Source of the DNA: Sphingomonas liriopis
GTDB lineage: Bacteria; Pseudomonadota; Alphaproteobacteria; Sphingomonadales; Sphingomonadaceae
NCBI RefSeq assembly: GCF_024211255.1
Contig: NZ_JAMLDY010000003.1
Location: 1-64,000 of the forward strand
Direction of reading: 5' to 3'
Length of the DNA: 64,000 nucleotides
Each line of letters begins with the position of its first letter. Position 1 is the first letter of the stretch. Positions 34,420 through 42,955 of the stretch are shown here, piece after piece. The notes beneath the pieces are model-generated. The model was not told the origin of the DNA. It ran no database searches and was given only the letters and a program-made list of their open reading frames with translations. The position numbers were made by a program, and so were the translations under genes.

Positions 34420-35247
34420 ATGACCGAATACGTGACCGTCACCTCCGACGCGCCGGAAGGGCGCACCGGCGCCATCAAGCTCCACGGCCCCGCCGCCTTC
34501 GCCGGCATGCACAAGGCCGGGCGGCTCGCCGCCGAGACGCTCGACATGCTGGTGCCGCACATGGTGCCCGGCGTCGCCACCGCCGAGCTCGACAAGCTGA
34601 TCTACGACTTCATCGTCGCGCGCGACGGCGTGCCGGCGACGCTCGGCTACCGCGGCTATGCGCATTCGACCTGCATCTCGATCAACCACGTCGTCTGCCA
34701 CGGCATCCCGAGCGAGAAGACGCTGAAATCCGGCGACATCGTCAACGTCGACGTGACCCCCATCGTCGATGGCTGGCATGGCGATTCGAGCCGCATGTAT
34801 CTGATCGGCGACGTGCCGCTGAAGGCGCGACGGCTGGTCGAGGTGACCTACGAATGCCTGATGCTGGGCATCGAGCAGGCGCGGCCGGGCAACCACATGG
34901 GCGACGTCGCGCATGCCATCCAGCGGCATGCGGAAAAGCACCGCTACGGCGTGGTGCGCGATTTCTGCGGCCATGGGCTGGGGCGGCTGTTCCACGACGC
35001 GCCCGAGGTGGTGCATGTCGGCAAGCCGGGCACGGGACCCGAACTGAAGCCGGGGATGATCTTCACGATCGAACCGATGATCAACATCGGCCGGCCCGAC
35101 GTGAAGCTGCTCGACGACGGCTGGACCGCGGTGACCCGCGACCGGTCGCTGTCGGCGCAGTTCGAACATTCGATCGGGATCACCGAGGACGGCTGCGAGA
35201 TCTTCACGACCTCGCCGGCGGGGTATCACCAGCCACCTTACGCGTAG
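34420..35247 (+). CDS. map: methionine aminopeptidase type I
   Basis: A 275-residue enzyme that removes the initiator methionine. The five metal ligands lie in expected motifs: IVNVDVTPIVDGWHGDSSRM (two Asp), CGHGLGRLFH (His), FTIEPMIN (Glu) and QFEHSIGIT (Glu). The catalytic His near HSTCISINHVVCHGIP is present. The N-terminal about 20 residues are an extension beyond the shortest forms. Divergently transcribed from the CinA-like gene. A repeat block follows its stop. Confidence 0.97.
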   Translation: MTEYVTVTSDAPEGRTGAIKLHGPAAFAGMHKAGRLAAETLDMLVPHMVPGVATAELDKLIYDFIVARDGVPATLGYRGYAHSTCISINHVVCHGIPSEKTLKSGDIVNVDVTPIVDGWHGDSSRMYLIGDVPLKARRLVEVTYECLMLGIEQARPGNHMGDVAHAIQRHAEKHRYGVVRDFCGHGLGRLFHDAPEVVHVGKPGTGPELKPGMIFTIEPMINIGRPDVKLLDDGWTAVTRDRSLSAQFEHSIGITEDGCEIFTTSPAGYHQPPYA

Positions 35248-35277
35248 CAGCCTTGTCCGGGGGTGGGGAGGCCCACC

Positions 35278-35456
35278 TGCCCTTCGACAGGCTCAGGGCG
35301 AACGGTTTGCTTGCGGCGGTCGGGCTGTCGCGCGATCGGTCATGCATCCGGCGTCGGCTGGCGTCGGCGCGATCACCAAGCACCGTTCCGTTCGTGCTGA
35401 GCCTGTCGAAGTACGATGAGTCTCAATGCCCTTCGACAGGCTCAGGGCGAACGGTC
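35278..35456. repeat. repeat cluster (CCCTTCGACAGGCTC family)
   Basis: Three copies of a 26-base unit of the type CCCTTCGACAGGCTCAGGG: direct copies near 35280 and 35430 and an inverted, slightly diverged copy near 35388. The same unit pair recurs at 41753-41836. It is one of the common dispersed repeats of sphingomonads. Confidence 0.8.
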
Positions 35457-35479
35457 GGGGGGATGGCGGTCTGACAAGA

Positions 35480-35511
35480 GGGGGCGGCGCGACATTGCCG
35501 GTGCCGCCCCC
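35480..35511 (-). terminator. terminator-like hairpin after the GH51 gene
   Basis: GGGGGCGGC pairs with GCCGCCCCC directly past the GH51 stop. On the minus strand a short CTCTTGT follows; on the plus strand CCTTCCC. Probably ends the arabinofuranosidase transcript. Confidence 0.6.
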
Positions 35512-35517
35512 CTTCCC

Positions 35518-37077
35518 TCACTTCACGTCGAGCATCACCACCGATTTCGCCGGCAGAGTCACCGACAGCGTGTCGTTCGCCAGCGTCGCGCCGGTGAACG
35601 CCTCCGGGCGCACCACGTCGGGCGCGTCGAAGGTGTTGTGCGCGTCCATCGTCGGCGCGGTCAGGATGCGGCCGGTGACGCTCGTCCCCGTGATCCCCGC
35701 CAGCTGCACCGTAACGGTCGCCGGGCGATTGGGATCGACGTTGGTCAGCCCGACATGGACGACGCCGTCGGTGCCACGCACCGCGCTGGCGCTGACCGCG
35801 CGCAGTTCGTTGGCGCCGCGCCTGTACCAGTGCGAACTCACCTCGACCGGCAGGACAATGCCGTCCTGATAGTCCTTGTACATGTCGAACACCCAATAGG
35901 TCGGGGTCTTCACCATGCGCGCGCCGTCGGTTAGCAGCATCGCCTGCAGCACGTTGACCATCTGCGCGATATTGGCGCCGCGCACGCGGTCGGCGTATTT
36001 GGCGAAGATATCGAGGTTGAGGCTCGCGACCACCGCGTCGCGCAGCGAATTCTGCTGGTAGAGGAAGCCCGGATGCGACCCCGGCTCCTGATCGTACCAC
36101 GTCCCCCATTCGTCGACGAGCAAGGCGACGCGCTTCTTCGGATCGTATTTGTCCATGATCCGCGAATGGCCCCGGATCAACTCGTCCATCTTCATCGTCT
36201 TGACGAGCGTCGTCGCCCAGGCGTCCTCGTCGAAGCCGGTCGCGGCGCCCTTTTTGCTCCAGGTGCCGGGGACCGTGTAATAATGGACGCCGATCCCGGA
36301 GAAGACGGTGCCCGCCTTCTTCATCATCACCTCGGTCCAGTTATAGTCCTCGGCATTGGCGCCGCTCGCCACCTTCATGATCGGCACGCCCTCGGGCGTC
36401 TTGACGAAGGTCGCGTATTTGCGCGTCTCGTCCGCGGCATAGTCGGCGAGCATGTTGCCGCCGCAGCCCCACAATTCGTTGCCGATGCCGAACATCGGCA
36501 CCTTCCACGGTTCCTTGCGGCCGTTGGCGGCGCGTTCCTTCGCCAGGCTCGATCCGGTCGGCGAGGTCATGTACTCGACCCATTCCGCCATCTCGCGCGG
36601 CGGCGCCGAACCGACGTTGCCGGACACATAGGCCTCGGCACCGAGCAGTTCGGAATAATCCATGAATTCGTGCGTGCCGACCGCATTGTTCTCGGTCACG
36701 CCGCCCCAATGGGTGTTGATCTTGACCGGGCGTTTGTTGCGCGCGCCGATGCCTTCACGCCAGTGATATTCGTCGGCGAAGCAACCGCCCGGCCAGCGCA
36801 CCACCGGCACGCGGATCGCCTTCAGCGCGGCGAGCACGTCGTTGCGGTAGCCGCGGGTGTTGGGGATCTTGCTGCCCGGCCCGACCCAGATGCCGCCGTA
36901 GATGCCGGTGCCAAGATGCTCGGCGAACTGGCCGAACAGACGCTTGTCGTATTTGGGGCCGGGATGGTCGCCGCGCACCGACACGATGTCGGGCGTGGTC
37001 ACCTCCTGCGCGGCCACACCCGTGGGCAGGATCGCGACCAGCGCGGTGCACAGCAACAGCTTCAGCGACGTCTTCAT
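35518..37077 (-). CDS. secreted alpha-L-arabinofuranosidase (GH51)
   Basis: A 519-residue glycoside hydrolase with an N-terminal signal peptide (LKLLLCTALVAILPTGVAAQ). The GH51 fold is shown by VVRWPGGCFADEYHW, the acid/base glutamate in FGIGNELWGCGG and the nucleophile glutamate in LLVDEWGTWYD, followed by the C-terminal beta-sandwich. It releases terminal arabinose from plant polysaccharides such as arabinan or arabinoxylan, in the periplasm or outside. No sugar transporter or regulator is adjacent, so it stands alone. Start at 37077 with GGGAGAG upstream. Confidence 0.9.
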   Translation of the reverse strand: MKTSLKLLLCTALVAILPTGVAAQEVTTPDIVSVRGDHPGPKYDKRLFGQFAEHLGTGIYGGIWVGPGSKIPNTRGYRNDVLAALKAIRVPVVRWPGGCFADEYHWREGIGARNKRPVKINTHWGGVTENNAVGTHEFMDYSELLGAEAYVSGNVGSAPPREMAEWVEYMTSPTGSSLAKERAANGRKEPWKVPMFGIGNELWGCGGNMLADYAADETRKYATFVKTPEGVPIMKVASGANAEDYNWTEVMMKKAGTVFSGIGVHYYTVPGTWSKKGAATGFDEDAWATTLVKTMKMDELIRGHSRIMDKYDPKKRVALLVDEWGTWYDQEPGSHPGFLYQQNSLRDAVVASLNLDIFAKYADRVRGANIAQMVNVLQAMLLTDGARMVKTPTYWVFDMYKDYQDGIVLPVEVSSHWYRRGANELRAVSASAVRGTDGVVHVGLTNVDPNRPATVTVQLAGITGTSVTGRILTAPTMDAHNTFDAPDVVRPEAFTGATLANDTLSVTLPAKSVVMLDVK

Positions 37078-37164
37078 CCATCTCTCCCGGACGCATCCTC
37101 GTGCGTGTGGAGCGATGACTATCCCGCCAGCTCTGACCCGTCAATTTGCCAGACAAATAGCGGA

Positions 37165-37605
37165 TCAGCGCCGGCCGCGCCGCGTCTCGGCCAGTCGCGC
37201 CGCCGCGATCGTATCGACGACCAGCTCGTAATGGCCGGGCGAATAGCCCGCGGCGACGAACGCCTTCACCTCGGCCGAGGCGATCGAATAGCCGCGCTTC
37301 CAGCTCAGCACCGCGATGCGGCGCAGCGCCTCCAGCCGCGGATCGGCGAGCTGCGGGCTGATCCGCACGCCGAACAGCAGCCCCAGCCAGCGCGACAGCC
37401 GCCCCGGCTGGCGCAGCGTCGCCATCCCGTCCGACCGCGCGAGGCCGATGACGGAGCGTTCCAGTTCGGTCAGCACAAGCGTCTCCTCGCTGGCATCGTC
37501 GCCGGGGCGGGGAGCGAAACCACGCGGGCCCGCCGGCACCGGCGATGCCGCGGACGCGCGCGCATAACCGGCATTGCCCGGTTCGGCGAAAGCGAGAAAA
37601 GCCAT
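37165..37605 (-). CDS. conserved hypothetical protein
   Basis: A 146-residue protein without signal or membrane segment. After a flexible N-terminus of about 40 residues there is a helical region (ETLVLTELERSVIGLARSDG, DPRLEALRRIAVLSWKRGYSI, VKAFVAAGYSPGHYELVVDTI). I do not recognise a family. It is convergent in neither direction with a partner and lies alone between GH51 and a small acidic protein. The start at 37605 is the first ATG with GGGAG nearby. Confidence 0.65.
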   Translation of the reverse strand: MAFLAFAEPGNAGYARASAASPVPAGPRGFAPRPGDDASEETLVLTELERSVIGLARSDGMATLRQPGRLSRWLGLLFGVRISPQLADPRLEALRRIAVLSWKRGYSIASAEVKAFVAAGYSPGHYELVVDTIAAARLAETRRGRR

Positions 37606-37910
37606 GGTGTCACTCCCTTGTCGAACCGCAGGCAGCCCGGCGGCATCGGTGGCGATGCCGCGTTATGACCTTGGTTTGTTGCGACCGGTTTGCAGCCGTT
37701 TGTCGACGTGCATCCGGTGGTATTCGAAGACCCGCGGATCGCCGCGGGCACCTTCTATACTGGACGGTATAAAAGCGACGGATGGTGCCGTCAACGCCTT
37801 TCATACCGGTCGGTAGCAAAAATATGGATCAAGCCGATCGATCGTGTCGGGAGGGCGCGGGGACCGTCCGCCGCGCCCGAACGTTGATCCCGTCCCACAG
37901 GAGGTTTGCG
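37606..37910. promoter_or_regulatory. divergent intergenic region with two TetR-like operator candidates
   Basis: This 305-base gap separates two divergent genes. It contains two similar imperfect palindromes, ATACTGGACGGTAT at 37757-37770 and ATACCGGTCGGTAG at 37803-37816, 46 bases apart start to start. They resemble TetR-family operators (ATACYGGWCGGTA). No TetR gene lies in the window. Confidence 0.45.
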
Positions 37911-38156
37911 ATGCCCGATACGCCCCCTATCGACCCCGACGCCGCCATCCCGCCCGACAACGGCCGCCGCGCCACGATCGACCCGAAGACCGGCGAGGTC
38001 CATGGCAGCGGCAGCGGGGCCGGCGGCGGCAATCCCGGCGAGGATTTCGACAGCGATGCCGCGACGGGGGACGGTTACCCGATCACGGGTGGCGAAGGCC
38101 TGGCGAAGGGCGGGAAGCACGATCCGGGGCCGACGCACCATGAGGGTGAGGGCTGA
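37911..38156 (+). CDS. small acidic Gly/Asp-rich protein
   Basis: An 81-residue protein with a strong AGGAGG ribosome binding site seven bases before the ATG. It is low in hydrophobics and rich in Gly, Asp and Pro (IDPDAAIPPDNGRR, GSGSGAGGGNPGEDFDSD), ending HHEGEG, so it is probably disordered. The segment RRATIDPKTGEVHGSG resembles small sphingomonad proteins of unknown function. Longer in-frame starts upstream lack a ribosome binding site. Confidence 0.65.
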   Translation: MPDTPPIDPDAAIPPDNGRRATIDPKTGEVHGSGSGAGGGNPGEDFDSDAATGDGYPITGGEGLAKGGKHDPGPTHHEGEG

Positions 38157-38199
38157 TCCAACAGGAGGAGGATTTACTGAAACCTCTCCACACACACTC

Positions 38200-38308
38200 C
38201 GTCACCCCGGACTTGTTCCGGGGTCCACTCCGCGGCTGGGCGTATCGTGCGAGCCTCTTGCCGTTCGGCTCGCCGCCTGGTGGACCCCGGAACAAGTCCG
38301 GGGTGACG
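38200..38308. repeat. dispersed inverted repeat (REP family A, copy 3)
   Basis: Same arms as at 166-273 and 4197-4304, lying between the convergent small acidic protein and ftsB. Confidence 0.85.
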
Positions 38309-38356
38309 GAGGAATGGGGCGGCCGGTCGGGTACACCCGCAGCCGACGCCCGCCCC

Positions 38357-38692
38357 TCACTTCAACGGCACGATCACCTCGTCGGGATGCGCGACGTTCA
38401 GCTCCTTGCGCACCATCTCGTCGACCATGTCCGGATTCGCATGATCCGGGTCGAGCAGCGCCACGCGGTTCCTGAGCACCGCCCGCTTCTGGTCGAGCGC
38501 GGTGAACTGCTTCTCGCGCCGTGCCAGCTGCTTCTTGTAATCGCCGTAGGCGAGGATGCCGTTCGGCCCGAGCACCGCATAGGCGCCGAAGAACGCCATG
38601 ATCGTCAGGCCCAGCGCGGGCAAGGCGGCGCGGCGCATCACCTTGCCGAACGCCGACGACCTGGTCGTCCTTACCCTGCTCGCGCCTGCCAT
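38357..38692 (-). CDS. ftsB: FtsB/DivIC-type septum formation initiator
   Basis: A 111-residue bitopic membrane protein: a membrane helix (LPALGLTIMAFFGAYAVLG, residues about 24-42) followed by a coiled coil (YKKQLARREKQFTALDQKRAVLRNRVALL) and the conserved tail DMVDEMVRKELNVAHPDEVIV. This is the FtsB layout; the protein bridges FtsL and FtsQ in the divisome. Its place directly after eno is the classical eno-ftsB pairing, with 31 bases between them. Confidence 0.85.
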   Translation of the reverse strand: MAGASRVRTTRSSAFGKVMRRAALPALGLTIMAFFGAYAVLGPNGILAYGDYKKQLARREKQFTALDQKRAVLRNRVALLDPDHANPDMVDEMVRKELNVAHPDEVIVPLK

Positions 38693-38723
38693 GGCCTCAT
38701 CCTCGCTTGCAACCCGCGGTGGA

Positions 38724-40013
<1,290 letters not shown>

Positions 40014-40139
40014 CTACCTCTGGGGTCTGATGCGGCGGCCTCTACCCTGCGCAGGACCATGCGGCAATCTCCCCGGCGGGCAGGGAACCGTGCGTCATGG
40101 GCCGGGGTTGAGGGTGTCGAACCAACGAAAGGGCGAGTC

Positions 40140-40649
40140 ATGGCCGATACCGACCTGAAACCGATCACCGATGGCGACATCACCCCGCCGCCCGCCGGCA
40201 CCGATTTCACCCCCGCCCCGCCGCTCAAGGATGCCGGCGTCGACTTCGATGCGGACGCCTCGGGCAGCCGCACCGATCAGGCGAAGCAGACGGTGAAGGA
40301 CTATTCGTCCAAGTACGGCGCGCAGGCGACCGACAAGATCCGCACCCTCGCCGACACCGGCAAGGAACGCGCGGTCGGCGGCCTCGATCAATTGTCCCAG
40401 CTCATCACCGATGCCGCCGGCCAGGTCGACGACAAGCTCGGCGCGCAATATGGCGAATATGCCCGCTCGGCCGCCGGCGCCGTCTCCAACTTCTCCGAAC
40501 AGCTCAAGGGCAAGGACGTCGACCAGCTGATCGGCGAAGCGCGCGACTTCGTCCGCAAGAGCCCCGGCGTCGCGATCGGCGTCGCGGCCGCACTGGGTTT
40601 CGCGGTCGCGCGGATCGTCCAGTCCGGCATCGACGGCGACAAGGCGTAA
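40140..40649 (+). CDS. YqjD/ElaB-like (DUF883-type) membrane-anchored stress protein
   Basis: A 169-residue protein. A disordered Pro/Asp-rich N-terminus is followed by a long amphipathic helix (QAKQTVKDYSSKYGAQATDKIRTLADTGKE split by Gly), and a C-terminal membrane segment with the pattern VRKSPGVAIGVAAALGFAVARIV. That last motif, helix plus S/NPxxAxGxAxxxGxxxG, is the DUF883 signature; E. coli YqjD and ElaB use it to bind ribosomes at the inner membrane in stationary phase. It starts an apparent four-gene unit running to 41747. Confidence 0.75.
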   Translation: MADTDLKPITDGDITPPPAGTDFTPAPPLKDAGVDFDADASGSRTDQAKQTVKDYSSKYGAQATDKIRTLADTGKERAVGGLDQLSQLITDAAGQVDDKLGAQYGEYARSAAGAVSNFSEQLKGKDVDQLIGEARDFVRKSPGVAIGVAAALGFAVARIVQSGIDGDKA

Positions 40650-40657
40650 GGCGCGGG

Positions 40658-41005
40658 ATGACGGCGGTGGGTCCGGTGGTGGAAGACGAGGGGATCGCCA
40701 CCCTCGTCGGCCAGCTCGTCGAGGATGCGCGCGGGCTGGCGAGCGCCGAGGTTGCGCTGGTCAAGGCGCGGGTCGGCGAGCGGGCGAATGCCTATAAGAA
40801 CGCGGTGATCTTCTTCGCGGTGGCCGGCGTGCTGGCGCTCGCGGCGCTGATCGCGCTGCTCGTCGGGCTGATCCTCAGCCTCGCGACGCTGATCGGCCCC
40901 GGCCTCGCCACCGCCGCGGTGGTGCTCGCGGTGCTGGCGATCGCCGGCATCCTCGCGCTCGTCGGCAAGAGCCGTCTGGCGCCCGCCGCGGAGGTGCAAT
41001 CGTGA
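40658..41005 (+). CDS. DUF1469 / phage holin-superfamily membrane protein (YqjE-like)
   Basis: A 115-residue protein with an N-terminal amphipathic helix (ATLVGQLVEDARGLASAEVALVKARV) and two membrane helices (VIFFAVAGVLALAALIALLVG and ATAAVVLAVLAIAGILALV). This is the YqjE/DUF1469 layout, classed with holin superfamily proteins by fold but not phage-derived here. It begins eight bases after the YqjD-like gene and its stop overlaps the next start as GTGA. Confidence 0.8.
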   Translation: MTAVGPVVEDEGIATLVGQLVEDARGLASAEVALVKARVGERANAYKNAVIFFAVAGVLALAALIALLVGLILSLATLIGPGLATAAVVLAVLAIAGILALVGKSRLAPAAEVQS

Positions 41006-41331
41006 GCGATCCCGCCACGCGCCTTGCCGCCGCGGAGGTAGAAGCGGCGCTCGCCCGCAACCGCCTGTCGGCGACTCTCGGCAAGCTGCAGGTGCGGCTC
41101 AACCCGCGCACGCTCGCACGCACCGCGGCGCGCGACGTCGCCGACAAGGGCAGCGCCGCGGCGCAGGCCGGGCTCGACACCGCCGTGCGCAATCCGGGCG
41201 CGGTGGCCGGCGCGACGGCGCTCGCCGGACTGTTCCTTGCCCGCCATCGCATCGCCCATCTGTTCCGCCGCAAGCCCAAGCACAAGCCTGGCCATCGCGA
41301 CCACGAACCCGGCCTTGGTCCTCAGGACTGA
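41002..41331 (+). CDS. DUF3618-like small protein (YqjK position)
   Basis: A 109-residue protein starting at a GTG that overlaps the upstream stop. The N-terminal ATRLAAAEVEAALARNRLSA followed by TLGKLQVRLNPRTL resembles DUF3618, in which a helix of this kind is paired with a C-terminal glycine-rich membrane segment (AVAGATALAGLFLARHRIAHLF). The last 20 residues are basic and His-rich. Coupled to its two upstream neighbours. Confidence 0.7.
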   Translation: MSDPATRLAAAEVEAALARNRLSATLGKLQVRLNPRTLARTAARDVADKGSAAAQAGLDTAVRNPGAVAGATALAGLFLARHRIAHLFRRKPKHKPGHRDHEPGLGPQD

Positions 41332-41351
41332 TTTCACGAAGGACGAACCCC

Positions 41352-41747
41352 ATGCCCAACACCCATGACGCCAACACCAAGCCCCACGACCGCCTCGAAG
41401 ACGCGAAGCACGCCGCGACCGACGCCGCGCGCCGCACCGCCGATGCGATCGAATCGAACCCGCTGGCGATCGTCGCCGGCGGCCTCGCGATCGGTGCGCT
41501 CGCCGGCGCGCTGATCCCGCGCTCGGCCAAGGAAAAGGAGCTGCTCGCGCCGCTCGGCCGCACGCTCGGCGAACGCGCCCGCGGCGCCTTCCAGGCGGCA
41601 CGCGAGGCCGGCACCGGCGAACTCGCCAACGCCGGCCTGTCGAAGGACGCCGCCAAGGATCAGATCAAGTCGCTGCTCCAGGGCGTCGTCAAGGCGGCGA
41701 CCACTGCCGGCTCTGCCGCGGCGAAGACGGCAGCGAACAAGGGGTGA
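41352..41747 (+). CDS. small protein with glycine-zipper membrane segment
   Basis: A 131-residue protein. It has a helical N-terminus (RLEDAKHAATDAARRTADAIES), then NPLAIVAGGLAIGALAGALIP, a Gly/Ala hydrophobic stretch preceded by the same NPxAIVAGG pattern as in the YqjD-like protein, and an Ala-rich C-terminus. It ends the four-gene cluster and may be another DUF883-related membrane anchor. Start at 41352 after AAGGA. Confidence 0.7.
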   Translation: MPNTHDANTKPHDRLEDAKHAATDAARRTADAIESNPLAIVAGGLAIGALAGALIPRSAKEKELLAPLGRTLGERARGAFQAAREAGTGELANAGLSKDAAKDQIKSLLQGVVKAATTAGSAAAKTAANKG

Positions 41748-41752
41748 CCGAA

Positions 41753-41836
41753 TCCGTCCGTGCTGAGCCTGTCGAAGCACGTTGAGTCTCGAGCGCTTCG
41801 AGGCCCAACGCCCTTCGACAGGCTCAGGGCGAACGG
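41753..41836. repeat. inverted repeat (CCCTTCGACAGGCTC family)
   Basis: A left arm of the type CTGAGCCTGTCGAAG and a right arm CTTCGACAGGCTCAG, with an inner partial palindrome, just after the envelope-protein cluster. Same family as 35278-35456. Confidence 0.8.
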
Positions 41837-41943
41837 ATCGGTTGGATGATTAGCCCTTGCAATCCCGGACGGGATGCGGGGTTCAATATTGCAGCGCAAC
41901 ACGCTAGGACGCGGGCTCGACCCTCCCACCCCAGGAAAAGCGT

Positions 41944-42174
41944 ATGAGCAAGCTCCACCTCGTCTTCGGCGGCCGCGTCCAGGACCCCCGCACCCTCGAC
42001 TTCGCCGACCCGTCGCAGCTTGAGGTCGTCGGCATCTTCGCCGATTATGCCAGCGCCGAAAAGGCCTGGCGTGCCGCCGCCCAGCGCACCGTCGACGATG
42101 CCGAGATGAAGTTCGTCGTGGTCCACCTGCACCGTCTGCTCGAGCCGGAATTGCTGGCCCCGCCGGCGGCATAA
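41944..42174 (+). CDS. DUF4170 family small protein
   Basis: A 76-residue protein whose core LHLVFGGRVQDPRTLDFADP, VVGIFADYASAEKAWRAAAQ and DAEMKFVVVHLHRLLEP matches DUF4170, a small alpha/beta family widespread in alphaproteobacteria with no assigned function. The ATG at 41944 follows AGGAAAAG. Monocistronic between two repeat blocks. Confidence 0.85.
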   Translation: MSKLHLVFGGRVQDPRTLDFADPSQLEVVGIFADYASAEKAWRAAAQRTVDDAEMKFVVVHLHRLLEPELLAPPAA

Positions 42175-42189
42175 CGCCCCACCCTCACC

Positions 42190-42343
42190 ATCGCCATTCC
42201 CGCGAAGGCGGGAATCCATAGTCGCCACGGCGGCAATAGAAGCGCACCGTTCTGGCATATGGATCCCCGCCTCCGCGGGGATGACGATGTCGAGGTACGG
42301 ACACGCCCCCATCCATCATCCCGGCGAAAGCCGGGATGACGGT
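42190..42343. repeat. dispersed inverted repeats (REP family B, tandem)
   Basis: Three hairpin units in a row (near 42193, 42264 and 42322), all built on ATYCCCGCGAAGGCGGGGAT-like arms related to 16237-16331. They fill the space between DUF4170 and greA; no gene is seen. Confidence 0.8.
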
Positions 42344-42361
42344 GCGATCGGCGTGGACAGT

Positions 42362-42398
42362 ATAGGCGGGGCGGCGGGCGAAAGCCCCCGCCCCCTCT
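42362..42398 (-). terminator. GC hairpin after greA
   Basis: A GGCGGGG / CCCCGCC-rich imperfect stem closed by GGGC-GAAA-GCCC, immediately past the greA stop; only a weak TATA follows on the minus strand. Confidence 0.4.
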
Positions 42399-42405
42399 CT
42401 CGAAA

Positions 42406-42882
42406 TCAGATGAACTCGACCTTCGACACCACATAATAGCGGTCGCCCGCGGGCACCGACACCTCGACCTCGTCGTCGACCCGGCGTCCGATCAGCGCGC
42501 GGCCGAGCGGCGAATTGTACGAGATGCGACCGGTCTTGGCATCCGCCTCGGTCTGGCCGACGATCTGGTACTTCACCGGCTTGTCGTCGTCGTCGAGCAG
42601 CGTCACCGTCGCGCCGAATACCACCTTGTCGCCCGACAGGTCGCGCGGGTCGATGATCTGCGCACGGGACAATTTGTCCTCGATGTCGCTGATCGTCGCC
42701 TCGTTCTGGCCCTGCTGTTCCTTCGCGGCGTGATATTCGGCGTTTTCCGACAGGTCGCCGTGCGCGCGCGCTTCCTCGATCGCGTCGACGATCAGGGGAC
42801 GCTCGGCTTTCAGACGCTTCAGATCCGCGGTGAGCTTCTCATAGCCCTCCTGGAGCATCGGCATCTTTTCGACGGTCGCCAT
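42406..42882 (-). CDS. greA: transcription elongation factor GreA
   Basis: A 158-residue GreA: an N-terminal coiled coil ([49 protein letters not shown], with the acidic tip D-L-S-E-N) and a C-terminal FKBP-like domain ([41 protein letters not shown]). It rescues backtracked RNA polymerase by stimulating transcript cleavage. The ATG at 42882 is preferred; the frame can be opened by a TTG two codons earlier. It probably has its own promoter, or follows carB, which ends 74 bases upstream on the same strand. Confidence 0.97.
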   Translation of the reverse strand: MATVEKMPMLQEGYEKLTADLKRLKAERPLIVDAIEEARAHGDLSENAEYHAAKEQQGQNEATISDIEDKLSRAQIIDPRDLSGDKVVFGATVTLLDDDDKPVKYQIVGQTEADAKTGRISYNSPLGRALIGRRVDDEVEVSVPAGDRYYVVSKVEFI

Positions 42883-42955
42883 ATCCAAGTCCCCAATTCA
42901 CTCATTCCCCGCGCGAACCATGACGGCCCGCCCGCACACATCCATTATGTCGGGA

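Noticed and set aside
37782..37910. Longer start for the small acidic protein
   Set aside because: The upstream 43 codons lie over the operator-like repeats and lack a ribosome binding site, while AGGAGG precedes 37911.
40658..41005. Prophage holin
   Set aside because: The holin-superfamily label is by fold only; neighbours are YqjD-like housekeeping stress proteins and no phage genes are near.
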